From Serpula lacrymans var. lacrymans S7.9 (lineage: Eukaryota; Basidiomycota; Agaricomycetes; Boletales; Serpulaceae), in NCBI RefSeq assembly GCF_000218685.1, contig NW_006763292.1:1571685-1635684 (forward strand): 64,000 bases of DNA, read 5' to 3'. This document shows, piece after piece, positions 1 to 9,699 of this stretch. Made by a program: the position numbers and the translations under genes. Within the stretch, counting starts at the first letter, position 1, and the number at the start of each line of letters is the position of its first letter. Below the pieces are notes generated by a model. It saw only the letters and a list, made by a program, of their open reading frames with translations, made no database searches and was not told where the DNA came from.

Positions 1-357
1 AGATTGGTCTGGAGACCCAGACACGTCCCAATCAATATCAGGTTTTGTTTTTATCACCATCCAAGGAGCAATCTCCTGGACAAGCAAATAACAAAGCATG
101 GTAGCTTTATCCTCCACGGAGTCAGAGTACATTGGACTGAGCAATGCTGCATAACAACTTGCATGGCTTTGGATATTTTTTGAAGAAATTTCAAGTGCTC
201 AAAATGCTCCTACAATATTGTACTGCAACAATCAAGCAGCTATCATCCTTACATAAGATCTGCAATTCTGTGCTTGCACAAAACATATTCAACAAAAATA
301 TCATTCCATCCAAGATGACTTAGTATCAAAGGGAGAGGCAGTAATATCAGGAAAACA
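1..357 (+). pseudogene. Ty1/copia-like pol remnant, RNase H end
   Basis: From about position 67 one frame reads GAISWTSK, ALSSTESEY, YCNNQAA and TKHIQQKYH, the order seen at the RNase H end of copia-type polyproteins. Three in-frame stop codons interrupt it, and the usual YCDN motif reads YCNN, so a catalytic aspartate is lost. The open part begins before the window. It is a dead fragment; no LTR was identified for it. Confidence 0.8.
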
Positions 358-439
358 TGATGTGGCTATAAATGCAATAAAGTGCAAAAAATATCACTCA
401 GATCTGTTCAGATCTGTAAGTGCAAATCTTACAAAGTAC

Positions 440-495
440 CTTGCTATAGTGCGCCATAGTATGCACTATAATGCACTATAGTGCACCAGATGCAA
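440..495. repeat. cluster of tgcactatagtgca-type palindromes
   Basis: The text alternates tatgcactata, atgcactatagtgca and tagtgcgcc. The 14-mer TGCACTATAGTGCA near 470-485 is a perfect palindrome and its half sites recur on both sides. It could extrude a cruciform or be a MITE relic; no element borders were found. Confidence 0.5.
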
Positions 496-1010
496 AAATG
501 TGCAGGCTTATAGCACACAGAAATTGCCTATAGCATAAAAACTCAAATATATCAAAGTCACCCCAGCTGCATGCAACCTTGCAATAGATTGATATAAATG
601 ACTCTACTTTAAACACCATTCAAAGCTAACTAGATTAATCCAGAGCATTTCACTTCCACTCATTTTCAAAATGTTAAAACAGTCAAAACATCAATGGACT
701 ATAAAAGCGCAATATATAAATAACAGTTACAAGTATATGAGAATACTGCTTAAAAGCCCTAGCTGCCTCCTCTAAAGCATTAAAGTCAAACATAAGAAGG
801 GAGGATTCAGAAAAAGCCAAAGTACTGGGACCGCCCCTGTAAAATATAAGAAAAATAAAAATAAAAAATTAGAGCAAACAATTCACTACACAAATAATAA
901 AAATAAGTGAAACTCAGCCGCTGCCCGAGAGGCTATATAAACGACTGAGGTATTCCTATACTAAACCCCCTACTACTTATAGTTGGAGGTGCTACTCGCT
1001 ACAGTATAAT

Positions 1011-1100
1011 GACTCCTAGGAGTACAATTGTGCTTCTAGGAGAACAATGGTGACTCCATGGAGTGGTGGCTATGCTCCATGGAGAACAATGGCTGCTTCG
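1011..1100. repeat. tandem short palindromes, about 21-bp period
   Basis: Successive units centre on actcctaggagt, cttctaggag, actccatggagt and gctccatggaga, joined by spacers such as acaatt and acaatgg. Each centre is a perfect or near-perfect palindrome around ctag or catg, and the period is about 20-22 bp. No coding frame explains it. Confidence 0.6.
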
Positions 1101-1629
1101 GCAGAGACCAGGTTTATCCGGTTTTGTCAACAAACTCCTCAATAGCACCAAACACACTTGCCAGATATTTTGGGGAACACTCCCTGAACTCTTAAGTTAG
1201 ATTTATATAGATCCATCAACAAACTTTGTAAGGAACATTATAACTTAAATGAGGCAAATGTATAAAATAACCAGAAAACAAATGGTACATACCTTGGAGC
1301 AAATAAATTCTCAGAGAATTCTACCATCCTATTGTTGATAGTGCCAACTAAAGCACATTCAACCTAAATATATGATTAAATTTATGAATAAAAAAATAAG
1401 AAAAACCTTACAGAGCATGCTACCAGGGAAAGTGCAGGGGCGTTATGGAGATATGGGTTGCCTTTCTTACCATATTTCCTTCCTTCACCTTTAGGTTCCC
1501 ACCACTGACTTTGAAAGAGTGTTTTAAAGATGTTGTTTTTCCATGGTTGCGTAACATCAGATGTTTCATCCTATACAACAAATCAGATTGTATATATTAT
1601 TATGAGGACAAAAAACATACCTTGAAGTT

Positions 1630-1781
1630 TATACTTGCATTGATCAACACACCAGAGTTGATCATCCATAGAATAAGATCTCCCAGCTCCTCCCTATTAT
1701 GGAACTATACTTGCATTGATCAACACACCAGATTTGATCATCCATGGAATAAGATCTCCCAGCTCCTCTCTATTATGGAAC
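1630..1781. repeat. two-copy 76-bp tandem duplication
   Basis: The segment beginning tatacttgcattgatc at 1,630 recurs at 1,706 with the same length and only a few mismatches, ending in tattatggaac each time. The open frame across it (1,445-1,813) owes much of its length to the duplication and is not treated as a gene. Confidence 0.8.
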
Positions 1782-1905
1782 TGTTTGATTTGATACGTAG
1801 GAGGAAAACCTAATCTGGCCTTAAAAACAAGCTCTCCTCTAACCTGCGTGCAACCCTTCCAAATCTGTTCTAATTGGACGGTTAATATATGTTTGCTATA
1901 ATAAT

Positions 1906-2703
1906 ATCAGGAAAAATGGGGGTAGCTATATAGAGCTCTATAGCACTATAAGTACTCATAAAGCTGTTATAGTGGTCAAACCTGTTATAGAACCTCTGCC
2001 ATCTATAGAGCCTCATATAGCTCTATAAATGCTCTTATAGATGTTGGAAATTGTTGTGTAGCTGATTGAAAAAAATTAACACAGACAGGATTTGAACTCT
2101 CAACCTGCTAGTCAGCTCTTGGGTGACTAGGCAACCTACAGCCACATATCACATTTATCCACTACACCATGAGAGCTTATAAAATGTGTTATGCAGGTGT
2201 TATATATTAACCATTCATGGACTTAGGTTATTTTTTTACTTATTGTCACTACTTATATTTGGATAAATCATTATTTTTATTTTGTAAGTATCAGGGATAC
2301 AAACTACTATTTCACTAATACAGGCTACATAAGTAATTAATACTGTATGATTTATTAGCCCTTTTAAGCACCTTGAACTATATTATAACTATGATCTTTA
2401 CAGCTATAGGAGCTATGTAGGCTGCTATAGGTTATAAGAGCACTTATAGTATCATGCCTATAATAATATACTTGACTCCAAAGACTTTTGGCCTCTTTCT
2501 ATTATTGAACAAGTTTGTTAGATTAATCCAGAGTTTAAGGGAATTATAGATACTTCTCCCCTTGGTTAAAATTTTGCCTACTATTGTGCTATAAGAGCTA
2601 TAAGAGCTATGATTGCACTGATAGTACTATAGTTTCTATGAATGTGTTTATATATATAGGTGGTGGCTATATAGCGCTATATAGCAAAAGGATTTTTCCT
2701 GAT
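1906..2703. mobile_element. TIR element with tRNA-like core, copy A
   Basis: The left end reads ATCAGGAAAAAT followed by GGCTATATAG-like sequence, and the right end is its inverted repeat (about 12 bp perfect, then partial). Inside, arrays of CTATAG/GCTATA palindromes lie on both sides of a tRNA-like module on the minus strand (2,069-2,169). No transposase is encoded, so it is non-autonomous. Its right end lies about 14 bp past a GTGAGT splice donor of the gene remnant at 2,710-3,760, so it may sit in an intron. No target duplication could be settled; both copies have CTTC outside the end upstream of the tRNA-like module. Copy B is at 20,975. Confidence 0.7.
2069..2169 (-). ncRNA. tRNA-like Pol III module in TIR element A
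   Basis: Read on the minus strand, an A-box-like TGGTGTAGTGGAT (2,157-2,169), a B-box-like AGTTCAAATCC (2,088-2,098) and a run of seven T (2,069-2,075) follow in the order of a tRNA-type Pol III unit. Between the boxes, CTAGTC (2,125-2,130) and GACTAG (2,108-2,113) can form a 6-bp stem. No acceptor stem pairing is seen, so it is not a functional tRNA. The matching module in copy B (21,370-21,475) keeps the same stem with compensated bases. Transcription is inferred. Confidence 0.6.
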
Positions 2704-2709
2704 GAAGTT

Positions 2710-3760
2710 GTACTCACATATTCCAATACTTGAGCTTTCAAGTCTTGATCATCCTGTAAAATCTTCATTTTGTCGGCCGAGAAGGCAGCAGCTTTGTCTT
2801 CACTGATAGCTTTAAATAAGTCCCAGCAGATTAATTGATAGTCAAGAGGGTTTGGAAAGCCATTTTGAGCAACAGTGTATGTCCTCATAGCTTTATGACC
2901 AAGACTAGCGATATATTTCAAAGTTGAGCAAGTAATAGAACTTAGCTTAGCCTTGGAGGATGATAGTTTGATGAAGAGACATAAAATGCTAGGACTAGGA
3001 CTATATGAAGTTGATCCTAAGTTGGAAGTAGTCATTGTTGAACTTTGAGCAACCTTGTAAAATGTAGTATAAACAAGTCTGAAAATGAAGGAGAAGGAAC
3101 ACTTACAATGTTATCATCCAAAGACTGAGAGTTAGCTCCACCATGATTGCTATCTTGGTCAAGAAGGGCTTCATCGTCTTTTTCAGTGTTTGAATGAGAC
3201 TTGATAGGCTGAGGATGGTTGTCAGACATATCACCTAGGATATTATTTATAATATTTATAGGAGAATTATTGTCTTTGTTCTGTTCTTGATCTTCCTCCT
3301 AGTCACTGAAGGGGTTTGATATATGTCTTTTTTTTTACTTGAGAGCTTTCATCTTCATCTAGATCATTGTGTTTTTTCTCCATTATCTTCTTGTGCTAGC
3401 ATGTCAGCAGCTTTATTTTGTATAGCTAAGAATAATAATTTGTTATTGGTCTTGGAAAGACAAATATATATACTGTTTCTGGCTGCCTCTTTATCGGTTG
3501 CTTCAGCTGCTTTTTTTTTGTCCAAAAGAGTCTTAAAGAGGTTTTCATCTTCTTTTGACATTTTTTTAGATCCCCTAGTACCAGTAGGTGCCTGAAAATG
3601 AAATATTAAGATATAAACCCAAGGATAAAAGGGTGAATACCTTTTTCCTTGCAGGGGGCTGAGTTGATGGTGGAGGAGATGGACTCTTGGATGGAGTTCT
3701 GGTGATTCTTTTGGCAGAAACTTTTCCCTTTATCTTAGTAGAACGTGTAACTCTAGCCAT
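2710..3760 (-). pseudogene. unrecognised multi-exon gene remnant
   Basis: A plausible start at 3,760 opens a Lys/Arg/Pro-rich segment (MARVTRSTKIKGK, then SPSPPPSTQPP). A consensus intron (about 3,592-3,642, GTATTC to TTTTCAG) joins it to APTGTRGSKKMSKEDENLF, a charged helical stretch. Acidic sequence follows at 3,229-3,110, then after another likely intron a hydrophobic/helical part ending LKAQVLEYV at about 2,718. A GTGAGT donor follows directly and TIR element A begins 14 bp further on. No family is recognised. It may be an intact or decayed transposon-associated gene; the N-terminus looks nuclear by composition only. Confidence 0.4.
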
Positions 3761-4078
3761 TTCAATAAAATGAGACAAGACAGCAACAGTGACAATTGGA
3801 AAAAGGAGAGAAAACAGCAAATCACAGCCAGAAAGAAAGAGAGTCAACGCGTAGACTGAAAAAAAAGCACAAACAAACTCAATATGGACCCACAAACACA
3901 TATAGACAGATGGCTGTTGTAAGCTTGTATACTTCCCTAAAAATCAAGAAAACAAAGAAAACTCTAGCTAAAATTATGTAGTATTAATTGAAGAAAGAAT
4001 TTTCCTCCCAACCATTCTTGTTACTAACCCATGATCTAAACTGGCCATCTGTATGTAAATAAAGGAAGCTCTTTCCCC

Positions 4079-5240
4079 TCAATAGTCAAGGTTAAAATGA
4101 GTTGTCTCTTCAGAGCAAGATATAACAAAATCCCCAGAACACAACTGAGAAACAACCCCTTGCTCATATATAACAAGAGCACCCCCAGAAAAATTACCAA
4201 TAGGTAAAACTAGGCATAAGTCTTGATCCTTACTATCTCTATGAGCATTTGTGCAAACATTGATGTTGAGAACAAGGGAGAAAAATGGGCTGACAGGGGA
4301 TCCAGGCTTGCCTGGCAAAGTATCCACTATCTAGAGTAGAGTATTCTTGAGGAAGACAATACTCTATCTGTAAGAAAATGTATTCAAATTATATACGTCC
4401 ACAGAAGAAAAAAACCTTTGATTCAATCCACTCAAACACCTCACCAAAGGCTGCTTAAAGGTTAAAATAAAGCTGTTCATTCTATTCATTTTCACTGGAT
4501 AGGTAAGGCAAAAATTGACTCTGGTTGGCACCAACAAGTCTATCTGGACGCTTTGCTGGAGCATCATGACCCTGTATACACTCTGTTAAGAAAGCACAAA
4601 CCATATATAACATAGAACAACTTACTGATGTACTATACCTATTCCACCAAGAAAGATGGACACATTGAAATTGCTGTATGTGATTTCCTCCATTGGTGAC
4701 TGAAAGGTTGGTCTTCATAGCTTGAGGCATGTCCTGACATATAAAAGCCAATAGAGATCCATTATCATTTCAAATGTTGATCTCATTAGGTATAGCAGAC
4801 GACATTGGTATGCGTAGATACATAGATGTGGTCTTGCAGCCGTTTGTGTAGAAATTTGATAGCTGTAGTAAATCTGTCAATCAGTAGAGTACGTCTAAAA
4901 AAGATAAACATACCTTAGTACAAAGATCTGCAATGTTGAGGACTACTAGTGAGTTCTCAACAATCATCCTCTGTGCATTGGTCCAGTCTAGATTTTCTGA
5001 TCGGTTCCTCCTGGCAGGGAATCAAATATTCACTGATGCATGCCAGTCATAGGAGGCCTTGACCTGGATGCAGTGCCCTTGGCGGATGCTGGAATCATCT
5101 TGGTCTTGGTGGGTGGCAAGTCCTTGTTAGATGAGGTTTTCATGGTGGTAGGTTGCAATGATGATAGTAATCGGGTCCTCCATACATGGCACAAGGGCTG
5201 TCCTCCAATCATCTTGCAATTGTTTTGGAAGAGCAAATTT
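4079..5240 (-). pseudogene. TET/JBP-like 2-oxoglutarate dioxygenase remnant
   Basis: The 4,327-4,079 segment reads LNINVCTNAHRDSKDQDLC, then IGNFSGGALVIYE, then GDFVISCS and ETTHFN. An HxD pair (HRD), a Gly-rich strand and a distal His in this order fit the double-stranded beta-helix of fungal TET/JBP proteins, which oxidise 5-methylcytosine and are known to be expanded together with KDZ transposons in mushroom-forming fungi. Upstream pieces include ENLDWTNAQRMIVENSL (about 4,990-4,930) and DRFTTAIKFLHKRLQD (about 4,885-4,835). Frame changes and stops at 4,480-4,330 break it, and it abuts the broken end of a gypsy element near 5,400. The family call rests on motif order recalled from the family, not on a search. 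Confidence 0.5.
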
Positions 5241-5556
5241 ACTGTATATGAATCAAAGTAGTTAATAGAATAGTGGAAAAGAAGAAGAAAAAACTCACTT
5301 GAGAGGAATCAAATCAAAGATTCAATCTGTATCTTTGAGAGAGATACAGTCAACTGAATCCTTGAGGGAAAAGGCAGGGAGGCTAAGAGGAAGTATTTCT
5401 GAATACAAGTACATACTTCAGATAATAAATTTAACAATCTATTTACAAATCGGGGAGCCACCCCCTTTCCTTTATTGCTTGTGCAACACTCCGGAGCAGG
5501 GGCCACCTTGTTGTGGTTTACTTTATCATTAATAGGAGCAAATGCACCCAAATGAC

Positions 5557-6645
5557 CTAAGCTCTGAACTCTTTTCCCTGAACTTTCATTTCAGCAACCT
5601 GTTGGTTGTAAAAAAAGGCCCGGATTTTGTTGTACAAACAACCACCCAGAGTATTGAGCTGATTGTCCAGTTTTTTGGTTTCTAATTGGTATGCCTGGTT
5701 ATTTTTTCGTTGGGCAGCCTGCACCCCATTTTTACAATCTTGGGACATGTGTCCCTGTTGGCCACATCTATAACAGTTGCCCTTGAATCTGCGCATCTGT
5801 CCACCTTGGATCGTGCCAATATCCATAGGAGCACCCTATCCTGGCTGCAGCCTAAACAGTTTTAACCTGTGAGAGTGATTTGGATTTTGGTGTGATGACC
5901 CAGGGTGCCTCTGAGAATGGTTGTTTTTGGTGGTGGACCCGCCACCAAATTGCATTTGGTAAAGCTCCATGGCCTTACTAATTTTGTGAACCTCTTCTGC
6001 AGCTGCTGAGAGGTCCTTGTTTCTCATATCCTGCAGATAGAGTTGTTGTGCAATAGCTGGTGACACATTGCACTCCAACAACTCCACTGCATGTTCATTT
6101 CCAAGACCCCCTTGAATGGAGAGGGCCAGGAACCAGGTTACAAAGTCATCCGTCCTCATGTTTCCTTGTTTGAAGGAATGGATGTGCTGACGCCCCTAGT
6201 CACGCTCAGCTTGTGGTTTGAAATATTTTTCAATTTCAACCTGGATTTCTTTTCAAGTAGGCCAGTGCCCAGCGGCATAGCACTCTTGAAGTCTAACTTG
6301 GGTATATTAGCCTGCAACAGGTCCCTTGAGTCTTGACAGCACAGCTGTCACTATTTCAAAATCATCGACAAACACGTCCCAGTTTGCCTTGATCCTAATT
6401 TGTAGCTTAATCCACCATTCCGCACATTTAGCCTGATCTCTTTTAAAAGTGCCGGGGTCAATAGTACTAGCACTTTGTGCATTCTGGATTTCTTCAAGTT
6501 GTGCGGTGAGATTTGTGATTCTCTCCCACATCCGGTAAAGGATAGCATTTATGTCCACTGTCTGCTCTTGCGCCAACATGATGACTTGTTCAATGTGTTG
6601 TAGGTAAAACAATATGTAGCTGGGGGTCCCTGTTACAATACACAA
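5557..6645 (-). pseudogene. gypsy gag with CCHC zinc knuckle, broken
   Basis: Minus-strand pieces read DPGTFKRDQAKCAEWW, then MRTDDFVTWFLALSIQGG, then CYRCGQQGHMSQDC, a CX2CX4HX4C nucleic-acid-binding knuckle. They align piece by piece with gag of the element at 14,790. Stops and frame changes near 6,180-6,310 and 5,830 separate them. The first residues of the longest frame come from the inserted solo LTR. Confidence 0.8.
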
Positions 6646-7045
6646 TTTTTGGACCTTTAAATTTCATTCTCCACTTGAACTTTCTTTTGTAGTTTTTATA
6701 CACTGTGCTATGCAACACTTTCTATTTCGTTCAAACTCCACTTTCTCATGCTGCACTGCTTTTCTTTATTCTTAGCTACAAGTCTCTCACACAGTGAAGC
6801 TGGTTGCACGAGCTGCACCCTATGACATTGTCAGCCACTGCTTTTGTCACCTGTATAGTACACATGTACAAATAGTCTGTAGTAGTATAAATACCCCAAT
6901 AGATCAAGGAGACTCCTCAGCGAGCCCTTCTGTTATTTACCCATAACAAACTTGGTCCTACCTAAGGGAGATTATCCTCTCCTCCATTCACCCCTCCTTG
7001 CTTGTCTTTAATGTGTGCCAGGGTGTACAAACTTTGGCTGTTACA
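6631..7045 (+). mobile_element. solo LTR with GTCCC target duplication
   Basis: The 415-bp unit starts TGTTACAATACAC and ends GGCTGTTACA. GTCCC lies directly before (6,626-6,630) and after (7,046-7,050). Removing it joins the host sequence in register with the leader of the element at 15,640-15,660, proving insertion into the older minus-strand element. It contains a tataaata-like promoter signal near 6,890 and is about the size of the LTRs at 14,790. Confidence 0.9.
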
Positions 7046-7050
7046 GTCCC

Positions 7051-7520
7051 TGCTTGCTATCTGCGGATCTACCTCTTCCGTCTCAATCCCCAACTACCCA
7101 CACTATAGTATTTGAAAAAGTAAAGTTTTAGTAACAAAACCCTGGCCTGAACAGTTGTCAGGGGGTGGTACACTTGTTAAGCTGTTAACCCTGCTCCAAC
7201 TGGCGGAGGCAAGTGCCCGGCCTAGTCAAATGTATCCAAAGAAGAAGCTTTGTATGTAAATTCTAATCAACAATGGTTCCACACCACTGGTGGGCTAAAG
7301 TATTCCCCTTGACACTGGGGGCCATGTATATTTTAATTTGATCTCTCTATTACCTTGTCCTAAGGAGCTATCCTACAGGACTGGGGCACACACTTTGTTT
7401 TCGCCGGCTAGCAAAAGCTCAAACCGGTCTGGCACCAAAGTCTTACTGTTTGAAAGACTCCATTTAACCCTGTGGCCAGGTTTGCACAAAAGTACAAGAG
7501 AGTAAGAGAGCGAGTTCTAA
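7051..7520 (-). mobile_element. gypsy leader (untranslated) region
   Basis: The stretch is the reverse complement of the leader of the element at 14,790 (15,202-15,660), including the gccgggcacttgcctccgcc block and the gggagtactttag block. No coding sequence is seen. It lies between the 5' LTR at 7,521 and the solo LTR at 6,631. Confidence 0.75.
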
Positions 7521-7927
7521 TGTAACAACCAAAGTCTGTATACTCTGGTGCATGTCAAAGACAAGCAAGGAGGGGTGAATGAAGGAGAGGGTAATCTGCC
7601 TTAAGGTAGGACCGAGTTTGTTATGGGTAAATAATAGGAGGACTTGCTGAGGAGTCTCCTGGATCTATTGGGTTTATATACTACTACAGAGTGTTTGTAC
7701 ATATGTACTATACAGTTGATGAAAGCAGTGGCTGATGATGTCATAGGGCGTAGCCCATATGACCAGCTCCACTGCATAAGAGACTTGTAGTTAAAAATAA
7801 AGAAGCAGCAAAGTGTGAGAAAGTGGAGCAAAATGGAAAGTGCCACCTGGCACAGTGTGTGAAAACTACGAAAGAAAGTTAGAGTGGAGAATGAAATTTA
7901 AAGGTCCAAAAATTGTGTATAGCAACA
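7521..7927 (-). repeat. gypsy 5' LTR of the truncated element
   Basis: Read on the plus strand it starts TGTAACAACC and ends AGCAACA, the inverse of the TGTT...ACA ends of the family. The adjacent cgagttctaa at its left matches the base run just inside the LTR of the element at 14,790. Its partner LTR is missing, so no target duplication can be tested. Confidence 0.85.
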
Positions 7928-8049
7928 CCTGCTGGTGCAATTATAACAGATTTCAATTGCCTAGAGGAGCTCCTTGTCATACGGCTAAATTCATATTGAT
8001 AAACCAGCACATGAGAGCACATGCACAGGCGGGCTAAATGGAGTGTGAA

Positions 8050-9592
8050 TTATGTTGCTACGCCGACAACCGGATCAGACTCTGTCAGAGTCTAACTGTG
8101 TTCCTGACCGTCAAATTTTGTGCTACCTAGGAATATGTGAGAGAACTGTTAGAGGATTTGCCAAACTTACCAAGAAACTGGAGGCCTCAAATAGATACCA
8201 GCATGCCCAGGAAGCCCTAGGAAATTGACCAGCCTAGATGCAACAGTAAGTAATTCAACATTTATTATAAAAAAATGAGTCCTAAGTTTTAACAAGTTCT
8301 TGGAGGGCTGTATAGAAAGGCAGCCAGACATGATGATCAGTGAACTGCAGGAGCAGCTACAAGAAATTTGTGGTGTGCAGACCTTGTTGACGACAATATT
8401 GAGGACTTTGCAGAGGCGGGGATTTACCATGAAAAAGGTGAGTATTATAATTATTTTGTTCTTTGTTTTTGCTTTGAAAAATTGTTTATAGGTCATCCGT
8501 CCTGCCTGCAAGCGTGATGAAGACAATCGTACATTTTACAAGATGCTAGTTGGTGACCACTTTCAAACAGAACAGCTAGTTGTAACAACCAAGAGTTAGT
8601 TACTCTGGCGCACACAAGAACACACTATAAGGGTAGTGAATGGGGAGTGGTTACCCCTTAGGCTGCAGAGAGTTTGTTGGTTAACAACAGGAGGACTCGC
8701 TGAGGAGTCTCCTGGATCTATTGGGGTATTTATACTAATACAGAGTGTTTGTACCTATGTACTGTATAGTTGATAAAAGCAGTGGCTGATGATGTCAGAG
8801 GGTGCAGCCCGTGTGATCAGCTCCACTGCGTGAGAGACTTTGTGTCTAAAAAAAGAATAAAGACAGTGTTGCGCGAGAAAGTGGAGTTAGAACGAAAAAG
8901 GAAAGTGCCACATGGCATGGAGTGTGAACTATAGTAAAAGGTTAAGGCGGAGAATGAAAGTTAAAGGAAAGGTCCAAAAATTGTGTTATCGTAACACTAG
9001 TATTTGCAGATGAAACCCACTTCAATTGAATCACCCTACCCTGTCCATTTGGATGGGCCCCACACGGAGGTTGTGCTCACCAAAGGGATTTTTTTGTTTG
9101 TGGTTGTAGATATTCCATTTTACCAGCCATCTTGTTGGATGGTGTCTTACACCTTGAGGTTCTTGACCATCCTTTTACAGGTGACGCCTTCTTGGATTTT
9201 GTTGAGGGTACACTGGGCCAGATGCAGCTTTGGCCATTACCCAATACAGTTTTGGTTGTCAATAATGCAATAATCCACAAAGTCCCCAGTATCCGAGAGC
9301 TCGTTGAAGAGCGGTAAGTCATTTTTTATATTTCTCACTCATTTTTACTAACATTCTATCTACCAGAGGAATGTGTTTATTATATTTACCGTCCTATTCA
9401 CCAGACCTCAATCCCATTGAAGAGGTTTGGTCAGCAGTCAAAGCATGGTTGAGGAACAATTGCGACTACATACTCGGGGAGACTGAAGGCCCCATGTGTG
9501 ATCCATATGCATTGATCTGGGAGGCGGTTCATTCGACCATCACGCCAGAGAAAGTCTACGGGTGGTTTAGGCATAGCAAGTACATTGCATAA
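8050..9592 (+). pseudogene. Tc1/IS630-like DDE transposase, interrupted
   Basis: Pieces in order: GICERTVRGFAKLTKK (helix-turn-helix region, about 8,130-8,190), ERQPDMMISELQEQL (8,312-8,356), an intron at about 8,439-8,491, FYKMLVGDHFQTEQLV (8,536-8,580), a solo LTR, FADETHF with the first catalytic Asp (from 9,003), VLVVNNAIIHK (where VVDNA is expected, so the second Asp is Asn), an intron (about 9,316-9,366), and SYSPDLNPIEEVW with the third acidic residue. It ends with a stop at 9,590-9,592. Two stops near 8,224-8,235 add further damage. It faces the pseudogene at 9.7-11.5 kb tail to tail. No TIRs were located. Confidence 0.8.
8581..8996 (-). mobile_element. solo LTR with CTAGT target duplication
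   Basis: On the plus strand it runs from TGTAACAACC to ATCGTAACA, 416 bp, with CTAGT on both sides (8,576-8,580 and 8,997-9,001). It belongs to the same family as the LTRs at 7,521 and 14,790. It splits the transposase codons for QLV and FADE, just before the first catalytic Asp. Confidence 0.9.
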
Positions 9593-9699
9593 TTGACTAA
9601 ACATGTGATTGATGTCCTATTATTCTAAGAGAAATAAGCTATTTACAGTGCTATTAGGGCTACCAAAAGGTCAGTTTCTATTATTGTGTCTCGGGGCTT

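Larger units (their letters stand above)
358..1444. other. AT-rich repeat-like stretch without a gene
   Basis: No credible coding sequence is visible. The stretch contains a cluster of short palindromes at 440-495 and an array of about 21-bp palindromic units at 1,011-1,100 (both listed separately). The sequence atcaggaaaac near 347 resembles the terminus of the TIR element found at 1,906 but has no partner nearby. Confidence 0.5.
5405..7927 (-). mobile_element. truncated Ty3/gypsy element (5' LTR, leader, gag)
   Basis: Reading right to left: a 5' LTR (7,927-7,521), an untranslated leader matching 15,202-15,700 of the gypsy element on the other strand, gag (about 6,600-5,557) and the first part of the next frame. 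Similarity to the element with paired LTRs stops near 5,405, so protease, RT, RNase H, integrase and the 3' LTR are gone. A foreign solo LTR (6,631-7,045) interrupts the junction of leader and gag. Confidence 0.85.

Noticed and set aside
1445..1813. Open frame of 122 codons on the plus strand
   Set aside because: It crosses a two-copy 76-bp duplication, has no recognisable composition or motif and lies in repeat debris.
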